From positions 2,542,001 through 2,606,000 of the forward strand of contig NC_019792.1 in the NCBI RefSeq assembly GCF_000230715.2: DNA of 64,000 nt, written 5' to 3'. How positions within the stretch are numbered: the stretch's first letter is position 1; each line of letters begins with the position of its first letter. Both the position numbers and the translations under genes were made by a program. The notes under the pieces were generated by a model, which saw only the letters and a list, made by a program, of their open reading frames with translations, made no database searches and was not told where the DNA came from. Positions 8,679 to 18,420 of this stretch are shown here, piece after piece. Source of the DNA: Natronobacterium gregoryi SP2. Its GTDB lineage: Archaea > Halobacteriota > Halobacteria > Halobacteriales > Natrialbaceae.

Positions 8679-11386
8679 GAATCACGGAAGTCGCGTTAGA
8701 AGATATCAAGTCGTACAAAGGCCGGACAGAGGTACCGATCGAGGGCGGTGTGACAGCGATTCTCGGTGAGAACGGGGCAGGAAAATCGACGATTCAGGAA
8801 GCGATCGGGTTCGCGTTATTCGATTCGCTGCCATTCAACAACAAGGACTTCGTTCGAGAAGGCGCGAGCTCAGGGACCGTCGAGGTCACGTTCGACACGC
8901 CGACGGAAAACGGGACCGAGCGGTTCCGAGTAACTAGGTCGGTTGGCCGGTCGAACTACGGGGTGCATCGCTACGACGCTGAAACTGATGAGTGGATAGA
9001 CCAGGACATCGATTCGAAAAGCCAGTTGATGGACTGGGTGTGCGTTCGGTTCGACGTTGAGGATGGCGATGAGTTAGGAAGCTTGTGGGAGTCGTGTATT
9101 GGGGTGCCGCAGACGCGGTTCCTGTCTGACTTTTCGCAGACGGCTCGGAATCGGAAAGCGACGTTTGACGCGTTGCTGAATCTCGATGCGTACGAGGAAT
9201 CATGGAACCAACTCAAAGACGTCCCGGACGCGATTGAGAAGCAACAGCAGGATCTCCGGAGTGAGATCGATACGCTCACTGGCGAAGTGCAGAACCTGCC
9301 GGAGGAACGAGCAGAAGCAGAATCGTTGGCTGACGCAGTTGATGAGCTTGAAGCGCGTATCGAGCGGAAAGAGGCCGAGGTATCGGAGAAAGAAACGGAG
9401 TATGAGGAGTTAGCGGCTGTCGAAGAGAAGATCGAGTCCCTCGAAAACGAGGTTGAGTCCCTGGATCAGGAAATCGAGGCGACAGAAGACCAACTGGAAA
9501 ACGCTGAGGCGGAACTTGAGGATGCTGAGGAAGCCCGAAAGAAGTGCGAGGCAAACCGTGATGGGTATCAGCAGTATCAGGATGCGAGTGACCGACTGGA
9601 TGAGTTAGAAGAGGAGGAGGAAGAGCGGGACGCGCTTGAGGACCGGCGTGACGAACAGAGAGAGGAGATTCAGTCGATCGAGTTCCGAGTTGAGCAGCTT
9701 GAGGAGCAGTCGGAGACGCTGGAAGAAGCACAAGAGACGTTGGAGTCGCTTGAAACTGAGAAGGAGCGGTATGAGGGACTGGATGACCGGATTGAGTCAC
9801 TGAAGGACCGCGAAGACGACGTTGAGGCATTCCAGCAGGAGATTGAGGAACTCGCTGCAGAAATCGAGGAGACGGAAGCGGAGATTGAGTCGTTAGAAGA
9901 GACGATTGCCGAGATCGAAGAAGAGTGGGCGGAGACAACGGATCCGGACGAGATCGGGGAAGAGATTAACAACAAAGAGGTACGTCGGAAACAACTGAAG
10001 AACGAACGGGAACGACTCGAAGAGCAGTTAGAGCGGTTGCGTGATACGGATGTTGATGCGCCGTGCCCGACGTGTGACCGGCCGTTAAACGAAGAACATC
10101 GGTCGAAGACGATCGAGCAACGAGAAGATCGAATCGAGGAGATTGAAGCGGAGCGCGCGGATCTCGCTGAAGAGCTCGCGGAGTTACGCGAACGGCATGA
10201 GGCAGCGACCGAGGTCAAACAGCGCGTTGAGAAGATTTCTCTTCATCAGGATAAGATCGAGTCGTTAGAAGACGATCTCGACGAACTCCGTGAGGAGAAA
10301 GAGGAGACTGAGGCGGAGTTATCGGAGTTAGAAGACGAGTTAGCGGAACTCCCGGACCTCGAAGCTGAACGCGATGACTTAGAAGAGGCGTATAACGAGT
10401 ACCAGAAGGCAGAGTTCCGGGTAGACGAGCACGCGGATGCACCAGAGGAGTTGGAAGAAAAGCGCGCTGAGTTAGAAGAGGAACAGTCGGTGCTTGACGA
10501 GATTGCGGATGAGTTAGACGAGTTCGACGGACTGGATGAGGAGATCGGCGAGGTCGAGGACACGCTGGAAGAGACGAAGGAAGCATATCAGACGTATCTG
10601 CAGAACGAGCAGCAGGCATCGCAAGTCAAGGAGCGTCGGGAAAGGGCCGACGAATTGGACGATGAGCTTGCGGAGCTCGAAGCCGAGATCGAAGAAACGG
10701 AAACCGAGCTGGAGGAGACGCGAACGTCGTTTGATGAAGAACGCTTCGAGGCACTTGATGCAGAGATCGATGAGCTCAATGGCGAGATCCAGCGCGCCAA
10801 AGGAACACTTGAAGAAAAGAAGGAGAATCTGGAGCGGGTACGCGAAGAGATCGAGCGGTTAGAAGCGAAGTTGGAAGAGCGCCAGGAGAAGCTCCAGCAG
10901 TTGAAGGAGTTGAAGGCGGATCAGCAGTTCGCCGAGTGGGTGCGTGCGAACGTGCGGGAAGCGGGGCCGAAGATGCGTGAGATCATCACGGATCGGATCG
11001 GTGCGCGTGCGAACGAGTTGTTCCGATCGATTCGCGGCGCGTCTGGGGAGACGCTGGAATGGACGAGCGATTACGAGATCGTCGTACACGATGCGGACGT
11101 GCGGAAGTCGTTCACGACGCTGAGTGGCGGTGAGAAGATGGCGGCTGCGCTTGCAGTGCGCCTCGCCATCCTGGAACAGTTAGCGTCGGTCGGTGTGGCG
11201 TTCCTCGACGAGCCGACAGCGAATCTGGACCGGGAGAAGAAGCAGAACCTGGTCACGCAGTTGAAGCAGTTGGATAGTTTCGAGCAGCTCACGGTCATTA
11301 GTCACGACCAGACGTTCGATTCGATGACGGATTACACGGTCACTGTGGAGAAGGACCAGCAGTCGTCGGAGGTGACCGTGAATTAA
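8675..11386 (+). CDS. rad50: Rad50/SbcC-family SMC-like ATPase
   Basis: A 903-residue ATPase partner of Mre11. Walker A is GENGAGKST at residues 31-39. Two very long Glu/Arg-rich coiled coils flank a zinc-hook CPTC at about residues 464-467. The C-terminal lobe has the ABC signature LSGGEK and the Walker B VAFLDEPTANLD, followed by the H-loop VISHDQTF. Length and layout match archaeal Rad50. It starts at the ATGA overlapping the mre11 stop and ends one base into nurA, so the three subunits are translationally coupled. Long GA-rich stretches reflect the coil composition, not a repeat element. Confidence 0.92.
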   Translation: MRITEVALEDIKSYKGRTEVPIEGGVTAILGENGAGKSTIQEAIGFALFDSLPFNNKDFVREGASSGTVEVTFDTPTENGTERFRVTRSVGRSNYGVHRYDAETDEWIDQDIDSKSQLMDWVCVRFDVEDGDELGSLWESCIGVPQTRFLSDFSQTARNRKATFDALLNLDAYEESWNQLKDVPDAIEKQQQDLRSEIDTLTGEVQNLPEERAEAESLADAVDELEARIERKEAEVSEKETEYEELAAVEEKIESLENEVESLDQEIEATEDQLENAEAELEDAEEARKKCEANRDGYQQYQDASDRLDELEEEEEERDALEDRRDEQREEIQSIEFRVEQLEEQSETLEEAQETLESLETEKERYEGLDDRIESLKDREDDVEAFQQEIEELAAEIEETEAEIESLEETIAEIEEEWAETTDPDEIGEEINNKEVRRKQLKNERERLEEQLERLRDTDVDAPCPTCDRPLNEEHRSKTIEQREDRIEEIEAERADLAEELAELRERHEAATEVKQRVEKISLHQDKIESLEDDLDELREEKEETEAELSELEDELAELPDLEAERDDLEEAYNEYQKAEFRVDEHADAPEELEEKRAELEEEQSVLDEIADELDEFDGLDEEIGEVEDTLEETKEAYQTYLQNEQQASQVKERRERADELDDELAELEAEIEETETELEETRTSFDEERFEALDAEIDELNGEIQRAKGTLEEKKENLERVREEIERLEAKLEERQEKLQQLKELKADQQFAEWVRANVREAGPKMREIITDRIGARANELFRSIRGASGETLEWTSDYEIVVHDADVRKSFTTLSGGEKMAAALAVRLAILEQLASVGVAFLDEPTANLDREKKQNLVTQLKQLDSFEQLTVISHDQTFDSMTDYTVTVEKDQQSSEVTVN

Positions 11387-12651
11387 TGCCGATCGACAAA
11401 CACGGGGTTGCTGCCGAGTTGGAGTCCAGCGTTGAGACGATCGAAGCGTATCTGGACGATGGTACGGGGATCGTCGAGCGGTATCAGGACGCGTTCCAGC
11501 GGCTCCCTGAGGAGTGGACGAGCGAGGAGATCCGTGAAGAGTTGCACCGAGCGTCATACCCTGGAGCGTATCCGACCGACGAGTTCGATTCCGCGAGTAG
11601 CCTCGTCGTTCCGCATTCCGAGAGTGATGGGTGGGAGAACCACGAGGAGATCAACGAGTGGGCGCGCGAGATTCTCAATGATGTGCCGGTGATGGCTGTG
11701 GACGGGTCGCAACTCCCGCCGACCACGGAGTTCAACGTCCCGCTGGCGTACGTCCAGGCAGCGTGGGCAGTCAATTATCATCACGCTGACGGCCGGCTTG
11801 AACGAGATGTCGACGGGCGGTTGTTGACACCTGACGAAATCACGCGGGAATCTGAGGACGGAGATTACCGGTTCGTCGATTCGCAACTCGTCGGGCATCA
11901 TCGCTTCGAATACGAAGGATCGCTGCTCATCGAGCAACTCGTGGAACTAGCAGCTGCTCGTGATGCCGGCGACATCGACCATACGCCGATCGTCTTCTAC
12001 GATGGCCCGCTGATCGCATCGTTTGCGAATCCGTTGAAGCCGGAGACGCGCGAGCGATACATCTCGACGTTAAGCCGGGTGATCGCGGCGAGTCAGCACC
12101 ATGAGATCCCGCTGGTCGGGTATATCGCGGGCTCGAGCGCGACTGAACTCGTGAAGATGACGCGACTCCTGTTACAGGATGAGTTCGAGACTGACCGTGT
12201 CATCCCAGACGCGCACGTTCTGACAGAGTTGATGAGTCCGTGGGGCGATACGACAATTCCGTTCATTTCGAAGCGCGACGGGAGCATCGACGCGTTACAG
12301 ACGACGTACGAAGGAGAGCAGTACGAGTTCCGGGATGATATCCTGTTCTCGTACCTCAACGTCCCGCCTGGTGCTGGGCTCGATCGGATCGAGTTCCCTG
12401 GATGGCTGTGCCGCCGCGATGGGCCTGATGGGTACGACTCGATGTACGAGTATACTGTCGAGATTGTACGGGCTGAAGCTGGGGTTGGGCGCGGCTACCC
12501 GGAGATCCTCCAGCAAGCTGATAGTGACGCTGTACTCGACCATCAAGACCGGCAACAGTTCCATCGGATCGTCCAGCGGTGGGCTGACTCGAACGACGTC
12601 CCGCTCGGATGGAACGCCAAAGCCCTCAGTAAGGAACTCCGTCGTCGATGA
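11386..12651 (+). CDS. nurA: NurA-domain 5'-3' nuclease
   Basis: A 421-residue NurA-family protein. The first motif MAVDGSQLPP carries the metal-binding Asp, with later conserved segments IVFYDGPLIASF and VGYIAGSSATELVK and a C-terminal His/Asp-rich end, as in archaeal NurA. NurA works with the HerA translocase to resect DNA ends after Mre11-Rad50 has opened them. Start ATG 11386 overlaps the rad50 stop by one base (TAATG). A 73-base gap separates it from the next gene, the only gap in the operon. Confidence 0.85.
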   Translation: MPIDKHGVAAELESSVETIEAYLDDGTGIVERYQDAFQRLPEEWTSEEIREELHRASYPGAYPTDEFDSASSLVVPHSESDGWENHEEINEWAREILNDVPVMAVDGSQLPPTTEFNVPLAYVQAAWAVNYHHADGRLERDVDGRLLTPDEITRESEDGDYRFVDSQLVGHHRFEYEGSLLIEQLVELAAARDAGDIDHTPIVFYDGPLIASFANPLKPETRERYISTLSRVIAASQHHEIPLVGYIAGSSATELVKMTRLLLQDEFETDRVIPDAHVLTELMSPWGDTTIPFISKRDGSIDALQTTYEGEQYEFRDDILFSYLNVPPGAGLDRIEFPGWLCRRDGPDGYDSMYEYTVEIVRAEAGVGRGYPEILQQADSDAVLDHQDRQQFHRIVQRWADSNDVPLGWNAKALSKELRRR

Positions 12652-12724
12652 CCATGATCGCTCATCGCGTTCCCTCGGTAGTACGCACGGAGCAAGCAAC
12701 AGGCAGCCACACTAATCGCAATCT

Positions 12725-13390
12725 ATGACGAACGTATCAACACCAAGTGATTCGCCGGACGTTGACTCGTGTGTCCGGATCGGGAGTATCGTGTCCTCGA
12801 ACAGCCACCTCGATTACGTCGCAGAGGTCTACAAGGACCGGGACTGCGACCGACCGCCGGAACTACACGAACGCGAGTTCGGGCAACCAGTGTTCATCAA
12901 GAAGACCGTTGACGGGACTGAACACGTGATTGTCGGCGTGATTTACGACACGCAATTAGTGGATCCAGATCAGGGACGAACCGGGCCGCGATTAGCCCAA
13001 GACGACCAAGCGCAGTTCACACCAGGGTACATCGAGGAGCGAACGACGCTCGTCGGGATTGCGCTGCTCGGCACGGCAGTCATTACTGACGACCGGACAA
13101 TCGCGGATCCAAGTCACCAGATGCCGCGATGGACACTGGAAGTTGACGACACAGTGTACCACTGCCCGGACCAATTCACAGAAGCGTTCCACCGCGTGGA
13201 TGGGCAAATACAGTTGGCGTATCTGGATCGGTTAGTGGATATCGCGGGCGACCTCGGTGCGGAAGTCATCGTGACACTGATCGACCGGTTGCGAGGGGTG
13301 CTTCCTGAGGACGACTCGAACCAGCGCGTGTTAGACGTCGTCGAGCAGAACGTGCAGTGGCAGGCGCGTGAACAGCGAGGGGTGGTCTAA
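12725..13390 (+). CDS. HerA-associated protein, possible HAS-barrel
   Basis: A 221-residue protein between nurA and herA. The first 110 residues (CVRIGSIVSSNSHLDYVAEV, FGQPVFIKK, VGVIYDTQLVD) read like a beta-barrel of the HAS type found at HerA N-termini. The remainder has a helix-rich region (YLDRLVDIAGDLGAEVIVTL). No catalytic motif seen. It overlaps herA by one base (TAATG), so the two are coupled, and it may act as an adaptor or second barrel for the HerA ring. I know similar small proteins beside haloarchaeal herA genes but no established function. Confidence 0.65.
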   Translation: MTNVSTPSDSPDVDSCVRIGSIVSSNSHLDYVAEVYKDRDCDRPPELHEREFGQPVFIKKTVDGTEHVIVGVIYDTQLVDPDQGRTGPRLAQDDQAQFTPGYIEERTTLVGIALLGTAVITDDRTIADPSHQMPRWTLEVDDTVYHCPDQFTEAFHRVDGQIQLAYLDRLVDIAGDLGAEVIVTLIDRLRGVLPEDDSNQRVLDVVEQNVQWQAREQRGVV

Positions 13391-15033
13391 TGTCGGGGCA
13401 GATGGACGTGATCGGAACGGTCGCTGGCCCTGGGGACGGACCGAACGAGTTCGTCTTTGTCGCACCGGCGGATAGAACGATCAAGACGGGCGAGTTCATC
13501 ACGTACTCAGTTACGGTCGAAGGCGACACTCGGTCAGTGTTTGCCCGCGTGACGAACCGTGAGTTAATCAGAGGCCTTCCGGAGGGGTTCCTCGCCGATC
13601 CGAATGTCGCTCCTGACACTGTCGCGGCGACACTTGGGGTTCCGACTGACGACACGGAGTTGTACCGGTTGACCGCGACGGTCATCGGGTACTACGATAC
13701 GACTATGACGACGTTCGCCAATCCGCGGCAATTACCTGACCCGGGAACGCCGTTGTCTGTCGCACCGGATCCTCAGCTCGAAACGGTGCTGCCGAACCTC
13801 GGCTGTGAAACCGACCGCGTCGACGTGACTGAGTTGGAAGGCGTCGCGCACATCGGCTGGTTACTGAACCGAGCGGAAGAAGCGACGAACATCCATCTCC
13901 CAATCGAGGAGTTCGTATCGACGCACTTGGCGATCCTCGCGGAAACTGGTAGCGGGAAATCCTACACCGCGTCTGTCCTGATTGAGGAGATGATGCGGCC
14001 CAGTTCCCGTGCCTCACTACTGGTGTTCGATCCGCACGGTGAATACAGCACACTGGACGAAATGCAGGGTCACGAGGCGTTCCAAGGCGAAGACGGGTAC
14101 CAGCCGGATGTCGTGTACTATGATCCGGAACGACTCCACGTTCGGATTTCTGAGTTGGAACTCGGGGACGTCATGGCGATCTTGGATAACCCGAGTAACA
14201 GGATGCAGGAACGGCTCTCGACAGCGTGGCGTTCAATGCAGAAACGAGAGAGTCGAACCTGGGGAGTCGATGATCTCATCCACGAGATGGAGCAGATTTA
14301 CGACCCGGATGACTCCAGCGTCGGCGCGTTAGAGTGGCGTCTTCGCCGGTCGATACAGCGGAACGACTTGTTCCACCCCGAAGAGAACGTGCCGTTGGAC
14401 GAAATCGTGGATCCTGGTCAGTGTACAGTCCTTCAGATGGATACTCTGGACAAACGGGATCAGCAACTCATTACAACGGTTCTCGTGCGTCGACTGTACC
14501 GAGAGCGCCTCAACGACGTGCGTGGCCGAGACTCCGAGATCGAACACCCGATTTTCTCCCTGTTCGAGGAAGGCCATCGATTCGCCCCTGCCTCAGGTGA
14601 TGCGCCATCGCTTGGCATCATGCGGACGATCGCGTCTGAAGGACGTAAGTTCGGGTTCGGACTCGGAATCATCAGTCAGCGCCCGTCAAAGATCGACCCG
14701 GACGTCCTGTCGCAGTGCGGGACGCAGATTTCGATGAAAATTCGGAATCCAAACGACCAGGACGCGATCAAGAAGTCCGTCGAGGCCGCCGGCGAGGACG
14801 TCACCCGCGAATTACCTGGTCTGACGCCCGGGCAAGCGATCGTCTCCGGCGACGCGATGAACACGCCGGCGCTCATCCAAGTTCGACGTCGGCTCACAGA
14901 ACACGGTGCTGAGAGTCGCCCGGTAATCGACGACTGGCAGGAGGCGTATGAGCGCAAGCAGCGTGAGCCGTCTCAGTCTGAAGCAGCTGACTTCGGTGGT
15001 GGCGATTCGACTGGCGTGCAGAGTCTCGACTAA
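13390..15033 (+). CDS. herA: HerA-type hexameric DNA translocase
   Basis: A 547-residue FtsK/HerA ATPase. An N-terminal HAS-like barrel (about 1-125) precedes Walker A AETGSGKSYT (about 187-196), FDPHGEYSTL, Walker B FSLFEEGHRF (about 390), and the C-terminal segments GIISQRPSKIDPDVLSQC and GQAIVSGDAM that are diagnostic of HerA. HerA pumps DNA through its ring and stimulates NurA. It is the last gene of the mre11-rad50-nurA-X-herA unit; the tail is acidic and low-complexity. A PLD/ATPase gene faces it about 1 kb downstream. Confidence 0.9.
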   Translation: MSGQMDVIGTVAGPGDGPNEFVFVAPADRTIKTGEFITYSVTVEGDTRSVFARVTNRELIRGLPEGFLADPNVAPDTVAATLGVPTDDTELYRLTATVIGYYDTTMTTFANPRQLPDPGTPLSVAPDPQLETVLPNLGCETDRVDVTELEGVAHIGWLLNRAEEATNIHLPIEEFVSTHLAILAETGSGKSYTASVLIEEMMRPSSRASLLVFDPHGEYSTLDEMQGHEAFQGEDGYQPDVVYYDPERLHVRISELELGDVMAILDNPSNRMQERLSTAWRSMQKRESRTWGVDDLIHEMEQIYDPDDSSVGALEWRLRRSIQRNDLFHPEENVPLDEIVDPGQCTVLQMDTLDKRDQQLITTVLVRRLYRERLNDVRGRDSEIEHPIFSLFEEGHRFAPASGDAPSLGIMRTIASEGRKFGFGLGIISQRPSKIDPDVLSQCGTQISMKIRNPNDQDAIKKSVEAAGEDVTRELPGLTPGQAIVSGDAMNTPALIQVRRRLTEHGAESRPVIDDWQEAYERKQREPSQSEAADFGGGDSTGVQSLD

Positions 15034-15335
15034 TCCTGCCCATCCAGCCCACAGAACTCGGCTGGTCTGTTTTTCTGAAGGGATTGTCTCTAGATTTCGA
15101 AGAAATCATTGCTAGCCATGCTTGGCTCAGCCGTCGCGCGCGGCGAATTGGTTGTTTCATGGTTGTTCTCATCACGATACAATCTTTCAATTGCTATGAT
15201 GGCTGATATGGTCGTGCTGTCAGTCGGAGGGTCGTGCTGTGAGTCTGGATTCTGGCTTCTAACGACCTGATGGGTTAGAAATCGCGGGGAATCGGGGCAA
15301 GGTTTTAAATTCAATTGGCGGTTGTCCCGGTTTGC
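15034..15335. other. intergenic region, promoter at the right end
   Basis: About 300 bases downstream of herA with no convincing gene. A TATA box (tttaaa, 15304-15309) lies about 27 bases before the next start. Confidence 0.4.
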
Positions 15336-15647
15336 ATGCAGCGAGTCATCGACCGGAAGCTGTACGATACAGACCAGGCCGAACAGATTGCTCGATACGC
15401 TCCGCTCACAGATAAGGGCGATTTCAACTACCTGATCGAGACCTTGTACAAGACCTCTGACGGGGAATACTTCCTCCATGGGGACGGCGGTGCAGCGACG
15501 AAATGGGCGGAGAAGATCAGCAACAAGCGCATGTCCAGCGAAGAAATCCAGCTATTGACTGACGAAGAAGCCCTGAACTGGTGTGAGGAGCGAGCAGTAG
15601 ACGGCGAAATTGTCGTCGAGGAATTCAGCCACTTAGTCGAAACGTAG
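15336..15647 (+). CDS. small conserved hypothetical protein
   Basis: A 103-residue protein beginning MQRVIDRKLYDTDQAEQIA. ATG 15336 is chosen over the upstream in-frame codon at 15315 because tttaaa at 15304-15309 places transcription start at the ATG. The sequence VIDRKLYDT...A...YAPLTDKGDFNYLIETLYKTSDGEYFLHG resembles short haloarchaeal proteins that I recall beside plasmid and provirus genes; function unknown. The C-terminus has an acidic helix (SSEEIQLLTDEEALNWCEE). A GC-rich imperfect hairpin (15670-15690) just after the stop could end its transcript. Confidence 0.6.
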   Translation: MQRVIDRKLYDTDQAEQIARYAPLTDKGDFNYLIETLYKTSDGEYFLHGDGGAATKWAEKISNKRMSSEEIQLLTDEEALNWCEERAVDGEIVVEEFSHLVET

Positions 15648-15786
15648 TTCGAACAACCGCCTCGGAAACCCGCCACTCGGTAGGTGGGCGGCATACTGCG
15701 GATCATTCCCGCAGCGAGGTTTCATGACAACAGGTGGCAGCAACCTCCACCGATGCGGCGTAAGCCGTGATGCGGTCATATGTTGA

Positions 15787-16077
15787 TCGGCCAAGACACC
15801 AACTCCCATCACGAACAAAAGGAAGCATCGCAGCAGCAGAACGCTGGTATCGGCATTTGGTCATCACCCGTTCAAGGAGCAGTGGACATGTGCGTGTGAG
15901 GAATTTGAATCAGGAGATGTCAAAGATCACCCAGTCATCGACCCCAGAGAGTTAGGTGATGACGTCGTAGCGACGCTCGCCGAGTACTTCGACGATCTGC
16001 GAGAGGCGGCAAGACGTAATGAGACAGCGGACGCGGTGATCGATCGAATTGATACAGTACTCCAACGGGAGTTGTGA
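15787..16077 (+). pseudogene. relic of an unidentified gene (C-terminal part)
   Basis: An open frame without a start codon, bounded by TGA at 15784. It encodes HHPFKEQWTCACEEFESGD, HPVIDPRELGDDVVATLAEY and an amphipathic helix to LQREL, with ordinary haloarchaeal composition. In another frame, ATG 15779 starts a 39-codon frame (MLIGQDTNSHHEQKEASQQQ) that ends at a TGA within this one. That suggests a frameshifted small gene. No family recognised. Confidence 0.35.
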
Positions 16078-16107
16078 CGTTTGAAGTACGGGTTGACTTT
16101 CAGAGAG

Positions 16108-18381
16108 TTAATCGCCAAATAGCCGTGAGAGGAAACCGCTCGACTCGTTTTCATTGGAAGTTGTCTTTGGTTCAGTCGGCAGTTCGTTATCGCTGCTTGT
16201 CTCGGCGACCCCATTCAGCAGTTCGTCGACGGAATACCCGATCCATTCGGCGAACTCCTCTGGGGCTCCGATGTAGACGCTCGTAGAGGATTTTTCGGAC
16301 ATGAAGCGTTTCGGGAGGCGTTTCTCGTAGTCGTACACTTCGTACTCTTCACGATCGAAGTCAGCAGTGATCGCGTCGGGTTCAGATTCAAACGTGACGC
16401 GGCCGCCTTGAATGTCCCGCTGCCACTTGAGGCGGCCTGTGTCGTACGTTTTCTCAGCCGGTTCGTATGCAGGGAAGTATTCTGGTTGCTCTCGGCCAGC
16501 CTCAACGTAGAACTCACGGAAGATACGTCGAACATCCTCAATGGTGCCGTTTCCGTCGGTCCAGGGTTGTTCGGTGAGCATTCGACGGGCGACGTAACTG
16601 AAGATCGGATTTTCCCGTTCTAGTACTTCGGCGAGATCATCTTGAGCCTCGCGGAATCCTGGATCTTCAGGGTTTGATGGGAACGATACGTCCATGCTCA
16701 GGATTTTCATTCGGTTCCGGAACTCTGATTTCGGGAGTGCGTCGTTCGTCGTGAAGATGAGGCAGGGCTGATCAACGCTCGTCGGTGTCCAGTCACCCCA
16801 GTAGTTCCGGATCGGACTCCAATTCTGGATCTTGCGCTTTTCCGCGTCAATGATGGCGTACGGGAAACACGTATCCCACTCGCGGATACCGCGGATTTCT
16901 CCGACACCGACGTCGTCCGCGTCCACACCTGAGACGACTGTGTTATCAGAGATGAGTCGAAGGATGTATTCTGTGAGTTTGTCTTTCCCAGCGTCGCTTT
17001 TCCCTTCGATATAGAGGTGTTGGAGAACGTTGTCTAGCGTCCGTGAGGGGGAAGAGAGTGCTTCGGCATACTGATTGGCGAACGGAGCCCAAAACCCGTA
17101 GAGGAACGCCTCGTACATCTGAGCCATCACTGCGGTCGTAGACTGTGTGTGCCCGTGATTATCGACGGTCTCGATGTAATCCTCGATCGTTTCGAGACAG
17201 TGGTTGAGGACCTCGGGTGTTGGTTCGTCGGTGGCGACGAGGATCATCTCGTCGTCTTCCCCGATCATGACCTGTTCGGCCTCCGGAAGAACGGACATTG
17301 TCGGAATTGCCGTTGATTCCTTGACTTGGTTGTTGTATGCGCTCAGGGGCGCAGTGATACTGTGGTCTTCGACGGTCGCACCGCGGTCACGGAGGCCAGT
17401 CCCGAATTCGTTGGCAGTGTCTTTGTCCACTTTGCTCGTACCCATTCGGATCTTCTCGTCAGGTGCTCTGACTCGCGGCCGGTCGAGTGTGTCCGTTAAG
17501 CTTGTCTCGTGCTCGGATTCGACGAGTCCGACATCCGGTGACTCGTCATTGTCTTCTGTCTCGTCTGACCCGTTCTCACCTGTTGAATCGTCGGGTTCGA
17601 CAACGGTACGGTCGGCGTTCTCGGGTTCCTCGATGAACGCAACTGTCTCATCGGCTTCCTCTGGGTTATCCACAACTGCGGTAACCTGGTCAGCGACGTC
17701 CTTCAGATCCTCGACGGCGTCCTGATTCAGTGCAGCCGTGTCGCTCACATCGAGATCGCCTGTACCAACCCAGTACTCGATGCGGTTCTCCCGCTCTTCC
17801 GGCGAATCAGCATCCTCAATCGCTTCGACTAACCCCTCAAGAAGTGTCTGGTTGCTGTACCCTTCGCGGTACTCGTCGATGAACTTCTCGAATTCTTTGT
17901 CCAGTTCTGTCCCGACTTCGGTCGTAAAGACAGAGATCTGGTTCGTATGGTACTCCCACGAGTTCCGCGAAAGATTCGCAGACCCCTGTACGAGCTTCAC
18001 CGTGTCGTCCGGCATTACGATCCGGTAGATCTTCGAGTGGACCGTCTTCCGGTTTTTCAGCCGAACCGTGAGACGGTCATCTTGTCGGAGCTGAACCAAC
18101 GACCGAGCTGTTGAAACCTCACTGACTTGATCAGCGTAATCCTCAGCGTTCCCGATCAGGACATCCAGCGATCCGATATCATACTCCGTCAACATCTTCA
18201 CCATCAACTCAGGTGTCTCTGCGTAGGTCACCGCGTCAACGTGGCGCGCACCCTCGAACAGATCAAGGAAGTCCCCTCGCTCCTTTACCATCGCCAGACG
18301 ATACTTTGCTGCGCCTGACCCGTAGAATTCCGGCATATCGGCGAACCTGTCGAACGAAATGTTCGCCGTAAGTTCGTCCAT
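16108..18381 (-). CDS. PLD nuclease fused to AAA/SF3-like ATPase
   Basis: About 757 residues. The N-terminal domain has a single phospholipase-D motif: VHSKIYRIVMPDD (about residue 113) then VQGSANLSRNSWE; one HKD suggests activity as a dimer. Residues 210-300 are an acidic linker. The C-terminal half has a Walker A-like EGKSDAGKDKL (about 460), a strand ACFPYAIID-like segment, Walker B-like QPCLIFTTND and an arginine-rich sensor EFRNRMK, as in AAA+/SF3 helicases. Start ATG 18381 is preferred to 18420 because a TATA-like tttattgg lies about 27 bases upstream. It converges on the mre11-herA operon, whose end-processing theme it shares. The fusion is not one I recognise from a named system. Confidence 0.7.
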   Translation of the reverse strand: MDELTANISFDRFADMPEFYGSGAAKYRLAMVKERGDFLDLFEGARHVDAVTYAETPELMVKMLTEYDIGSLDVLIGNAEDYADQVSEVSTARSLVQLRQDDRLTVRLKNRKTVHSKIYRIVMPDDTVKLVQGSANLSRNSWEYHTNQISVFTTEVGTELDKEFEKFIDEYREGYSNQTLLEGLVEAIEDADSPEERENRIEYWVGTGDLDVSDTAALNQDAVEDLKDVADQVTAVVDNPEEADETVAFIEEPENADRTVVEPDDSTGENGSDETEDNDESPDVGLVESEHETSLTDTLDRPRVRAPDEKIRMGTSKVDKDTANEFGTGLRDRGATVEDHSITAPLSAYNNQVKESTAIPTMSVLPEAEQVMIGEDDEMILVATDEPTPEVLNHCLETIEDYIETVDNHGHTQSTTAVMAQMYEAFLYGFWAPFANQYAEALSSPSRTLDNVLQHLYIEGKSDAGKDKLTEYILRLISDNTVVSGVDADDVGVGEIRGIREWDTCFPYAIIDAEKRKIQNWSPIRNYWGDWTPTSVDQPCLIFTTNDALPKSEFRNRMKILSMDVSFPSNPEDPGFREAQDDLAEVLERENPIFSYVARRMLTEQPWTDGNGTIEDVRRIFREFYVEAGREQPEYFPAYEPAEKTYDTGRLKWQRDIQGGRVTFESEPDAITADFDREEYEVYDYEKRLPKRFMSEKSSTSVYIGAPEEFAEWIGYSVDELLNGVAETSSDNELPTEPKTTSNENESSGFLSRLFGD

Positions 18382-18420
18382 ACGATACACTACAACTAAT
18401 TGCCAATAAATCCGTCCCAC

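Noticed and set aside
8675-11386. GA-rich low-complexity DNA as a repeat element
   Set aside because: It encodes the Rad50 coiled coils; the bias follows from Glu/Leu/Arg heptads.
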